Origin: Longitalea luteola
GTDB taxonomy: Bacteria; Bacteroidota; Bacteroidia; Chitinophagales; Chitinophagaceae
Length of the DNA stretch: 64,000 nucleotides
Assembly (NCBI RefSeq): GCF_017356035.1
Contig: NZ_JAFIQX010000010.1
Coordinates: 62,001 to 126,000, forward strand
Direction: 5' to 3'
Under the pieces are notes generated by a model. That model saw nothing but the letters and a program-made list of their open reading frames with translations, was not told where the DNA came from and did not search any database. Positions 44,789 through 52,636 of this stretch are shown piece by piece. The translations under genes were made by a program, and so were the position numbers. Every line of letters starts with the position of its first letter. The first letter of the stretch is position 1.

Positions 44789-44856
44789 ACGTTCAGTTAG
44801 TTAGTTGTTTATTAATGGAAGCGTTGACTGTTTCTGGACAAGTAAACAGTTCCCCG

Positions 44857-44878
44857 GGCGGTGTGGCTTGCCACCGCC
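44857..44878 (-). promoter_or_regulatory. Hairpin between fecR and susC
   Basis: GGCGGTG (44857-44863) and CACCGCC (44872-44878) form 7 G/C-rich pairs with an 8-base loop inside the 123-base fecR-susC gap. No T tract follows. It may attenuate transcription or protect RNA ends, allowing different levels of the regulator and transporter. Confidence 0.5.
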
Positions 44879-44911
44879 GGAACAGTACTCAACAGGAAGG
44901 TTTAATGAATG

Positions 44912-46123
44912 TTACTTCGAGATGATGATCTTCTTTCCTTTGCCTGAATGATCTCCCGGAATTATTTTGAAATGAATGGTACCGGTAGATTCAAACATCT
45001 TTAATACTTCTGAAATATTCCTGAACCTGGATATCATTCCGCCAAACTGTTCATCCCCTATATTGCCCTGGTATTCCGGCGAAAAGTCGTACCAGCGGGC
45101 GAGTTTTCTCATTATGCTTTTAATATCTTCTTCAACGAAAATGAAATAACCGTTTTTCCAGGCAATGGCCTCTTCAACATCCACTTCTTTCACCTGAATG
45201 TTCTTTATACCATTCAGCCTGGCCTGCTGCCCCGGTTTGATGATAACCTTGGTTTGTGCATTTGAAACATTTACCGATCCTTCCAGCAGCGTTACTGCCT
45301 GCGTGGTTTCATCGGTGTAAGAGTTCACATTGAAGTGGGTGCCCAGTACTTCTACCGTATTATTATTAAAGCGAACTTTGAACGGCCGCGCCTTGTCCCT
45401 CGCAATCTCAAAATAGGCCTCACCACTCAGCTCCACTTCGCGGCTGTTTCCTGAAAAATTAACGGGGAATCGCAGACGGCTGGCCGAGTTCAGCCACACT
45501 TTACTGCCATCTGACAACACCAGTTCGTACCCGCCGCCATTGGGAATTTGCAAGGTATTATATACCGTTTCAGTATGGTTATCCGTATGCTCACCTTTAT
45601 AAACGATCTGCCCGTTCTCATCCTTTATGACCCTGCTGTTTCCCTGCATGCTCAACAGACCAGCTCCAGTTGAATCGAGCACGATCTGTTTATTATCTGC
45701 CAGTATAAGCACTGCTTTGTTGTTTTTACCGGGCAACAGATCCGGTGTATGCGCAGGTGTTTGTGCAACGGGTTTCCCTTGTTTCGGGGCAGTGGGTTGC
45801 ATCAACCAATAGCCCGCCACTAAGACTATACAGGCAGCCGCAGCAATACCGGCCCACTTCCATAGTGGTAACATCCGGATCACCGGCTTCTTATCTTTCG
45901 CGCCGATCGACGCCTGCACAGCGGCATATAGCTCCTGGCTCTCTGTGGCGCTAAAATGCTGGTCGTTATCCCTTTGCCCGGCTGCAACATCTTTGAAAAA
46001 TTGCCGGGCTGTACGCGCATTTTCCAGCTGAGCCAACAGCTCTAATAACTCTGCATGCTCCGCATCAGTGATCGTTTTGTTGCGGAAGCGGTCAATAAGC
46101 ATATCGAGCCTTGCATCAGCCAT
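44912..46123 (-). CDS. FecR-family anti-sigma factor
   Basis: A 403-residue inner-membrane regulator. The cytosolic N-terminus carries a DUF4880-like sigma-binding region (LDMLIDRFRNKTITDAEHAEL), then a single membrane segment at about residues 90-110 (WKWAGIAAAACIVLVAGYWLM, read in two). The FecR periplasmic domain follows (NGGGYELVLSDGSKVWLNS, then LSGEAYFEIARDKARPFKV and FNVNSYTDETTQAVTLLEG), and a C-terminal DUF4974 domain ends the protein. It relays the STN signal of the SusC to the sigma factor 110 bases upstream. Confidence 0.94.
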   Translation of the reverse strand: MADARLDMLIDRFRNKTITDAEHAELLELLAQLENARTARQFFKDVAAGQRDNDQHFSATESQELYAAVQASIGAKDKKPVIRMLPLWKWAGIAAAACIVLVAGYWLMQPTAPKQGKPVAQTPAHTPDLLPGKNNKAVLILADNKQIVLDSTGAGLLSMQGNSRVIKDENGQIVYKGEHTDNHTETVYNTLQIPNGGGYELVLSDGSKVWLNSASRLRFPVNFSGNSREVELSGEAYFEIARDKARPFKVRFNNNTVEVLGTHFNVNSYTDETTQAVTLLEGSVNVSNAQTKVIIKPGQQARLNGIKNIQVKEVDVEEAIAWKNGYFIFVEEDIKSIMRKLARWYDFSPEYQGNIGDEQFGGMISRFRNISEVLKMFESTGTIHFKIIPGDHSGKGKKIIISK

Positions 46124-46234
46124 AGATGAAAATTGGTGTAGTGATCTCCCTGCGCCGCATCGGAGGGGAACAACTACCTGTTTATAATAAAGACACGAAA
46201 AGGTGAAAAAGGGAGATATAAAGAACAGAAAAAA

Positions 46235-46783
46235 TTATAAAAATGCAGCGGAAATAATTACCAACCCCGTAAACGGCCCGGCTTTAACCAGCTTTACGAT
46301 CGTTTGCATGGCCCACTGCTGGTATTTTTTAACGGTATTTACCGAGATATCTAATTGAAAAGCAACGTCTGCATTTTTCAGCCCCTGCTGTCGTAACAGG
46401 TATACCTTCTTTTGCTGCGCTGGCAACTGGTCTACGGCGTTATCCAGCAGCGCATACAGGTTTTCTTCAGGCATTGCCTCTTTTACTGCTGCCTGCGCAT
46501 AATGCTGCGCTATGGCTTCCTGTTTCTCTTTTACCTGCGCCAGTCGCCTGATGGCATTGAGGGTGTGATTGCGGGTGATAATAAACAGGTATGCGGCGAA
46601 GTTTTTAATGGAGGGTAAGTCTTTTCTGTTCTCCCATATTTTTACGAAAACGTCCTGAATGATCTCTTCCGTTAACTCTTTAGACCGGGTGACCGCAAAT
46701 ACAAAACTCCCCAGTTGCTGGTGATATTCAAGGAACAAGCCATTGAATGCGCGTTCGTCGTCCTGCGCAATGGCCTGCAACAT
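46235..46783 (-). CDS. ECF (extracytoplasmic function) RNA polymerase sigma factor
   Basis: About 182 residues. Sigma-70 region 2 is clear (ERAFNGLFLEYHQQLGSFVF, then SKELTEEIIQDVFVKIWEN with the DVF-x-x-W core), and region 4 near the C-terminus has VYLLRQQGLKNADVAFQLDISVNT split over residues 127-150, the HTH that reads the -35 element. The start is uncertain: ATG 46783 is preferred, while a TTG at 46819 would add 12 residues. It begins the sigma-FecR-SusC-SusD cascade and should drive the downstream locus. Confidence 0.92.
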   Translation of the reverse strand: MLQAIAQDDERAFNGLFLEYHQQLGSFVFAVTRSKELTEEIIQDVFVKIWENRKDLPSIKNFAAYLFIITRNHTLNAIRRLAQVKEKQEAIAQHYAQAAVKEAMPEENLYALLDNAVDQLPAQQKKVYLLRQQGLKNADVAFQLDISVNTVKKYQQWAMQTIVKLVKAGPFTGLVIISAAFL

Positions 46784-46975
46784 TCCAGTATCTTTCAAGG
46801 GATGTAACACCTGGTACAATTAGTTGGTCGATTCGAATTTAGGATTATTTGTCAAAATTGCGAATTTTTACCAGCCAATAGCAACAAGTACAGGATGTTT
46901 TACAGAAGATAATAATTTAATAATTTTTAAACACGGGCGCATTTCCATTGTAATGAAGGTGTTGTGCTATGGCGT

Positions 46976-49366
46976 TTATTTCACGTCAATGAAAGCATTT
47001 TCATGAAAGAAATTGTCGCCGGCCACACCATTGACCACAATACGGAACCGGCCGGTAATGTCACTGGTGTAAAAGCTGGCTGTTGCTTTGCCGTCTTTGT
47101 CAAACACCAACATGGGCGACCAGTAAATAGTTGAAACGTATTTTGGAAGACCTGAGGCCTCACTGTAATCGTCAACATAAAACTCCTTGCCAATTTTTAT
47201 ACCTTCATATTCCTTGTTGTTCTCATCGAGGCCACAGCCTGAATAAACGATGGTGCCTCCTCCGTTCAACCGGTACACCTTTCCTTTCTCAGGAAGGCGA
47301 TTGCCCGGATCACCAACGTGGCCATAACAATTCAGTTTATTATATGAACAAACAAAATCGCCGCAGGCATTGGTAGCGGAAAATAAGCTATTAACATTAC
47401 GATTTCCTTTCACCGTGACCACTGCGAGCTGTTTAACTTTTTTCAGTTCCTCTAATTGCATGTCCTGCGCAAACTGCAGGTACCGGTCTGCATCTATTTT
47501 GTTGAATGGGATGATCGATGCCAGTTTTTGATTTATGGCTAGATATGGATCCTGGATCACCGCTGTATTCCTTTCTATTTTATTTCCTACCAGTAAATGC
47601 AATTTCTTTTCCTGCGGCACCAGTAACTGATCAACCGAAAACTGAAAATGGCCCCTGGCATCAGTTGTGATAATTGAAACACTGTTTTGGCCACCTAACA
47701 CGTTTATGGTAACCGGCTTTCTTACTTTACCATCGCCCGGCACAACATACCCGTGTATAGCTGGTGAATGATATGCAGAGGCCGTATGGTTTGCTGCCAG
47801 CAGCTCCTGCCAGGTGTATCTTCGCCAGCCCCGCACCAGCAACACATTTTCCAGGTAACCGGAATCACGGAAGCCCTGACCGGTACGATAGAGCGGCGCC
47901 TCCTGCAATTCAGCCTGCAGATAGCAAAAGGATTCAATATCCTGGTGTTTGCTGTTCTTAAACCGGTTCGCCTGGGCACAGCTAACAGCCGCAAAACCGG
48001 CACTTGGTTGCTGACGATTGTTGAGTCGAAAAGAAACGGTCACTTTCTGGCGCTTCTCATATACTTTTTGATCAGGGGTAATGGTGCAGACTGCTTTATG
48101 GTTATAATGCGCAAAGAAAATGCGTTCGGCCAGCGGGCGGTTATTACTATCGAGCAGGGTAATGGCGGTAAGCCCTTTGGGAACTTCGTTTAACAACACC
48201 AACACCCGCAGGCCGCCTGGTTTTACAGTAAGTGTCTGTTGATTGAAAACCGTTCTGAAATTATGCACTACCATGTTTACCTGTGAATAGCCATTCGCAA
48301 ATACAGTCAATCGAAGCGAGTCGCCCGCAACGGCTTTCGGAACGGCAAGCGTCATTCCTTTCGCCAATACAGCCGGCAATTGATACTCTTTCTTCAGCGA
48401 CATTTCAGTTGGCCAGGCAATCGGCAGAATACGATACATAACTCCTGCATGCGGCACCAATGCAAACCGGCCCAGGCCGCGCTCATCTGTTTGTATTGTA
48501 TCGATGGGTTTCTGATCTTCGAACAACACTGCCTTCGTGGTCACCGGTTCGCCATGGCTGCTTTTCGATTCCCAACCTATATTACAGACAATGCCGGCTA
48601 CCAGGTTTCCTCCTTCCGGATAAAATTTCATTTCCAGCTCTCGCGGGTCAGCTGCCCCCGGCCATTTATGCTGCAGGTATTCCACATCACCTTTATGTTT
48701 GATCTTTGTGATTACGACAGCTGGTGAAGCAGCTGCTGCCGTGAACACCAACAAATTCTGGCGATACATTCCATTTTTGTCTGTCCGCGCATAAATCACT
48801 TTGCTGTTTCCGCACCATAACGACAATTCCGCATCGCGTACCGGCTGTCCGCTTATTTTATTTCTAACAGTTATCAGCAGGTCTTTTTTGCCCGTTGTGT
48901 CTTCCAAAAGGGTGGCCGCAGCCACAAATTCAGACTGACGGATCGACCGCACCGATATTTCCCGGGTAAACAAGGCCAGGGGTAAACTATCAGGTCCCAC
49001 AATATTCGTACAGGCCACCAGTTTATATTCCCCTGGTGCAATGGAATCGGGCAATTGCAGGCTGCCATAGCTATACCCATTGCTCATGGCAAACTTTTGT
49101 TGCTTTACTGCTGTGCGCAGGTCGGCCGGTACCAGCACCAGCGATAAAAAGCGGTGAAGCGGCAGCGAGTCATTGCCACAACGCAGCATCCATGCGCTGA
49201 ACCATATCGATTCATTATTGGTGTAGATATGTTTATCAGTATGAACAAACAGCTGATCGGCATTTTTAGCGGAAGCATAGGCCGCCATTTTAGCCGGTAT
49301 GTTCTCGGTTTGAGGGAATGCATTTTTAAAACACATGAAAAGAATACAGGGCAGCAGGAACTTCAT
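46976..49366 (-). CDS. Large exported MG2-like (alpha-2-macroglobulin-type) surface protein
   Basis: A 796-residue protein with a signal peptide (FLLPCILFMCFKNAFPQ). The N-terminal part has the Bacteroidota MG2-type signature (LFVHTDKHIYTNNESIWFSAW, read in two), followed by repeated Ig-like strands and, near residue 255, EMKFYPEGGNLVAGI, typical of these proteins. The middle contains another conserved stretch (VLLVRGWRRYTWQELL) and the C-terminus a carboxypeptidase-regulatory-like tail. No thioester motif or TonB plug is recognised. Often encoded near SusCD or TonB systems, function unknown. Start ATG 49366 follows a signal peptide; an ATG 21 bases upstream is possible. Confidence 0.8.
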   Translation of the reverse strand: MKFLLPCILFMCFKNAFPQTENIPAKMAAYASAKNADQLFVHTDKHIYTNNESIWFSAWMLRCGNDSLPLHRFLSLVLVPADLRTAVKQQKFAMSNGYSYGSLQLPDSIAPGEYKLVACTNIVGPDSLPLALFTREISVRSIRQSEFVAAATLLEDTTGKKDLLITVRNKISGQPVRDAELSLWCGNSKVIYARTDKNGMYRQNLLVFTAAAASPAVVITKIKHKGDVEYLQHKWPGAADPRELEMKFYPEGGNLVAGIVCNIGWESKSSHGEPVTTKAVLFEDQKPIDTIQTDERGLGRFALVPHAGVMYRILPIAWPTEMSLKKEYQLPAVLAKGMTLAVPKAVAGDSLRLTVFANGYSQVNMVVHNFRTVFNQQTLTVKPGGLRVLVLLNEVPKGLTAITLLDSNNRPLAERIFFAHYNHKAVCTITPDQKVYEKRQKVTVSFRLNNRQQPSAGFAAVSCAQANRFKNSKHQDIESFCYLQAELQEAPLYRTGQGFRDSGYLENVLLVRGWRRYTWQELLAANHTASAYHSPAIHGYVVPGDGKVRKPVTINVLGGQNSVSIITTDARGHFQFSVDQLLVPQEKKLHLLVGNKIERNTAVIQDPYLAINQKLASIIPFNKIDADRYLQFAQDMQLEELKKVKQLAVVTVKGNRNVNSLFSATNACGDFVCSYNKLNCYGHVGDPGNRLPEKGKVYRLNGGGTIVYSGCGLDENNKEYEGIKIGKEFYVDDYSEASGLPKYVSTIYWSPMLVFDKDGKATASFYTSDITGRFRIVVNGVAGDNFFHENAFIDVK

Positions 49367-49536
49367 AGTTGCAATATTATATTTCATTGCCTAACCATGC
49401 AAGCCAACGCAGTTAAATCATTATTTGTCGTTTCTGTACAATAGCGGAAAGATATTTTTTCCGAAATTACATGCCCTTTTCTTGTTTGGCCTGCCCCAAT
49501 TGTAGTTACACCATTTACACATAGTTAAAATAAAAT

Positions 49537-51780
49537 ATGCAAAAGGAGTACATCGAAATCAAGGGTGCCCGGGAAAATAATCTCAGGAATGTTTCCCTGA
49601 AAATCCCCAAACGAACCATCACCATATTTACAGGTGTATCCGGTTCTGGTAAATCATCTATTGTTTTTGACACCATTGCAACGGAAGCACAAAGGCAGCT
49701 GTATGAGAACTTCAGCATGTTTGTGCGCAATTTTCTGCCCCGGTATGCGCCGCCGCACGCAGAAGCCATTGAGAATTTAAGCATGGCTATAGTCGTAGAT
49801 CAAAAAAGGCTGGGCGGTGGTTCTACTTCTACCGTAGGTACCATCACAGATATTGCGCCGGTGCTGCGCTTACTGTATTCACGCATAGGGCAGCCGCATG
49901 TTGGTTATTCCAATGCATTTTCATTTAACGATCCGCAGGGCATGTGCCCTGAATGCAGCGGTCTGGGAAAAAAGATGGGTGTTAAAGCTGAATCTTTTCT
50001 CGACATGGATAAATCGCTAAAAGAGGGCGCGGTACAGGTGCCGGTCTTTGCTTCGTGGGAAATTGCCATGTATTCGAGTTCCGGCTTTTTTGATGTCGAC
50101 AAAAAACTCCGGGATTACACACCTGAGGAAATGGACCTGCTGCTGTACAGTAAACCGCAAAAAGTAAAGATGCAGTTTGGTGGCGGTATAATTAATGTTA
50201 CCTATATGGGTATCATTGAAAAATTCACCAAAGCCTATATCAAACGCGACCTGAAAACACTTTCTGAACGAACACAAAAGAAAGTGGCGCCTTATATCGG
50301 CATGCAACCCTGCCCTTTGTGCAAAGGCGCCCGCCTGAGCCAGACAGCATTGAACTGCAAGATCAATGGGAATAACATTGCGAAGCTGAGCGCTATGGAA
50401 ATTACCGAGCTGATCAGTGAACTGGAGAAGATCAATGATCCGGTGGCGGCGCCCATGTTAAAAACATTACGTGAAAGATTACAGCACCTGGTGGATATCG
50501 GTCTTGATTATCTTAGTCTCGACCGTGAGACCAGTACTTTATCGGGTGGTGAATCGCAACGTATTAAAATGGTAAAACACCTGAGCAGCAGCCTGGTTGA
50601 TGTGATGTACATTTTTGACGAGCCCAGCGTGGGCCTGCATCCGCGCGATGTGCATAGGCTGAACGACCTGTTGAAAAAACTGAGGGATAAAGGCAACACC
50701 GTGATTGTGGTGGAGCATGATCCGGATGTTATTAAAATTGCGGATCATATTGTGGATGTAGGTCCGCATGCCGGTAACCGCGGCGGGAATATTGTTTTTG
50801 AGGGCAGCTTTGACAACCTGTTGAAAGCCCAGACGCTTACCGGCCGGTTCATGAAACAGCGCATTCCCATTAAAGAAAGTTTCAGGCTGCACACCGGTAA
50901 ACTACCGGTTCGAAAAGCGCGGGTCAATAATCTGCAAAATGTGAATGTTGATATACCTGCCGGTGTATTGACGGTTGTAACCGGTGTGGCAGGCTCCGGA
51001 AAAAGTTCGCTTATTCATCATGTTTTTCTGCAGCAGCATCCTGATGCGATCGTGATCGATCAATCGGCCGTTGGCACCACTTCGCGTTCCAACCCGGCCA
51101 CTTACACCGGCATAATGGATGATGTGCGCAAAGCATTTGCCGCCGCCAATAACGTCAGCGCCTCCCTGTTCAGCTTCAACTCAAAAGGCGCTTGTGAAAA
51201 CTGCCAGGGCGCCGGTGTGGTGTACACTGATCTGGCATTCCTGGATGGCATTAAGATACCCTGTGAGATCTGCGAAGGCAAGCGATTTAAAGAAGAAGTA
51301 CTGGCTTACCAACTGGATGGCAGATCGATTGCAGATGTTTTGAATTTGACCGTCCAGGACGCGCTTGAATTCTTTAAGCAGAAAGAAATTCAAAAGAAGC
51401 TGCAGGCCATGAGCGATGTCGGTCTCGATTACCTGACCCTGGGACAGCCATTAAGCACCTTATCGGGCGGGGAATGTCAGCGCATCAAGCTCGCAAGCGA
51501 GTTGCATAAAAAAGGAAGTATTTATGTAATGGATGAGCCTACTACTGGTTTGCATATGTCAGACATCGGGCATTTGCTATCTATTATCAACCGCCTGGTG
51601 GATGCCGGCAATACCGTCATCATCATTGAACATAATATAAGCATCATTAAAAATGCCGACTGGATCATTGACATGGGCCCTGAGGGCGGCCATAAGGGTG
51701 GACAGGTACTGTTTGAAGGAACACCCAAGGAGCTGTTACAGGCGAAGCAGTCAATTACGAGTGCTTATTTGCAAGACTGA
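49537..51780 (+). CDS. uvrA: UvrA-like ABC ATPase, short paralogue
   Basis: A 747-residue UvrA homologue with two ABC halves. Walker A motifs are TGVSGSGKSSIVFDT (about residue 32) and TGVAGSGKSSLIHHV (about 482), the signature motifs LSGGESQRI and LSGGECQRI, and Walker B IFDEPSVGLHP and VMDEPTTGLH. Zinc-ribbon cysteines appear at CPECSG, CPLCKG and CENCQG/CEICEG. It is about 200 residues shorter than housekeeping UvrA (940 residues), lacking the UvrB-binding and part of the signature insertion regions. This UvrA2/DrrC-like class is linked to DNA-damaging drug tolerance. Alone, convergent with the CAP-domain gene. Confidence 0.9.
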   Translation: MQKEYIEIKGARENNLRNVSLKIPKRTITIFTGVSGSGKSSIVFDTIATEAQRQLYENFSMFVRNFLPRYAPPHAEAIENLSMAIVVDQKRLGGGSTSTVGTITDIAPVLRLLYSRIGQPHVGYSNAFSFNDPQGMCPECSGLGKKMGVKAESFLDMDKSLKEGAVQVPVFASWEIAMYSSSGFFDVDKKLRDYTPEEMDLLLYSKPQKVKMQFGGGIINVTYMGIIEKFTKAYIKRDLKTLSERTQKKVAPYIGMQPCPLCKGARLSQTALNCKINGNNIAKLSAMEITELISELEKINDPVAAPMLKTLRERLQHLVDIGLDYLSLDRETSTLSGGESQRIKMVKHLSSSLVDVMYIFDEPSVGLHPRDVHRLNDLLKKLRDKGNTVIVVEHDPDVIKIADHIVDVGPHAGNRGGNIVFEGSFDNLLKAQTLTGRFMKQRIPIKESFRLHTGKLPVRKARVNNLQNVNVDIPAGVLTVVTGVAGSGKSSLIHHVFLQQHPDAIVIDQSAVGTTSRSNPATYTGIMDDVRKAFAAANNVSASLFSFNSKGACENCQGAGVVYTDLAFLDGIKIPCEICEGKRFKEEVLAYQLDGRSIADVLNLTVQDALEFFKQKEIQKKLQAMSDVGLDYLTLGQPLSTLSGGECQRIKLASELHKKGSIYVMDEPTTGLHMSDIGHLLSIINRLVDAGNTVIIIEHNISIIKNADWIIDMGPEGGHKGGQVLFEGTPKELLQAKQSITSAYLQD

Positions 51781-51805
51781 CCCAATTAAAGCTGATTAAG
51801 AGTTA

Positions 51806-51834
51806 CCCCGGCCGGTTAACTGTACCGGCCGGGG
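51806..51834. terminator. GC-rich bidirectional hairpin terminator
   Basis: CCCCGGCCGG (51806-51815) and CCGGCCGGGG (51825-51834) form 10 perfect pairs with a 9-base loop, 26 bases after the UvrA paralogue stop and 16 bases after the CAP-gene stop on the other strand. No strong T run follows, so efficiency is uncertain. Confidence 0.7.
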
Positions 51835-51850
51835 ATATCGTTGCAAAAAA

Positions 51851-52345
51851 TTAGTTGGAGGCAAAGATCTGTGTAAAATACAGCGTGCCTTTTTTATCGG
51901 CAGCAACGCCGATACCAGTCAGGGTATAATCGCCTTCAATGTTTTTTCTATGCATGGCACTCTTCAACCAGTTATCAACCACTTCCTTTGCCGTAGTGCT
52001 GCCGAGGGCCACGTTCTCGGCTACGCCTGAAACGCCATTGATAGCGGGCGAAAACCTTTTTACGCGTCCCTGAAAACCATTGTGCCCGAAAGAAGTGCGC
52101 CGAGCCGCCATATTTTCACTGTGCTGCTGCGCTTCAGCGCTTATGGCCGCATTCATGGTCAGCGGACGTAAGCCTTTTTTCCTGCGGTAGGCATTAATAT
52201 ATTTTAAGATATCATCCTCCATGCCTGCGCGAACCGTGGCAGCAGTAACATGGGCAGGCGCCGTTTTACCAGGCATTGTTAACGGATGGGAGCTGGCTTC
52301 AAAAACAAAAAAAGATAAAAGGGCCGGGAAAAAAATATGCTTCAT
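51851..52345 (-). CDS. Exported CAP-domain (SCP/PR1-like) protein
   Basis: A 164-residue protein with a signal peptide (FFPALLSFFVFEASSHP). The CAP (cysteine-rich secretory protein, antigen 5, PR-1) domain fills the rest: ILKYINAYRRKKGLRPLT, SAEAQQHSENMAARRTSFGHNGF, VAENVALGS and a VDNWLKSAMHRKNIEG block, ending in YFTQIFAS. The His and Glu of the CAP cavity (H80 in FGHNGF and E in VAENVA) are kept. In bacteria these proteins bind lipids or have unassigned roles. Stands alone. Confidence 0.9.
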   Translation of the reverse strand: MKHIFFPALLSFFVFEASSHPLTMPGKTAPAHVTAATVRAGMEDDILKYINAYRRKKGLRPLTMNAAISAEAQQHSENMAARRTSFGHNGFQGRVKRFSPAINGVSGVAENVALGSTTAKEVVDNWLKSAMHRKNIEGDYTLTGIGVAADKKGTLYFTQIFASN

Positions 52346-52416
52346 ACTTTAATAGGGTTGACTGGCGGCTATTATGCCAATTTCAGGCCATAAAAATATA
52401 AAGGAACATTAATATT

Positions 52417-52498
52417 GATTTCTGATTTTCGGGATTTTGAGATTTTGGGATTGGCTCAGGTTCAAACTTTCCGATAAATCGCGGAATCTCAAAATCTC
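52417..52498. repeat. GATTTTGGGATTT word repeat with inverted arm
   Basis: GATTTCTGATTTTCGGGATTT-type words (52417-52455) are followed by AATCTCAAAATCTC (52485-52498), the reverse complement kind. It resembles the repeat at 3283-3367, sharing GATTTCTGATTTT. Located in the divergent gap before the 52637 gene. Confidence 0.6.
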
Positions 52499-52585
52499 TT
52501 AATAGGCTGTTTATGAAAGGCAGATCAAAAAACTGACGGCGGTCATGGCAAATGTTAATTTAAAAAAAGTACCCGCTTTGTGTTA

Positions 52586-52615
52586 TTGGCGCTTTTCTTA
52601 AATAAAATACTTTTG
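52586..52615 (+). promoter_or_regulatory. Bacteroidota-type promoter for the TolB-N/TPR gene
   Basis: TTG at 52586-52588, 19 bases, then TACTTTTG (52608-52615), a full TAnnTTTG match. Transcription would begin near 52621, giving a leader of about 16 bases before ATG 52637. Confidence 0.6.
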
Positions 52616-52636
52616 CACTACCAGTAAAGAACCGGG

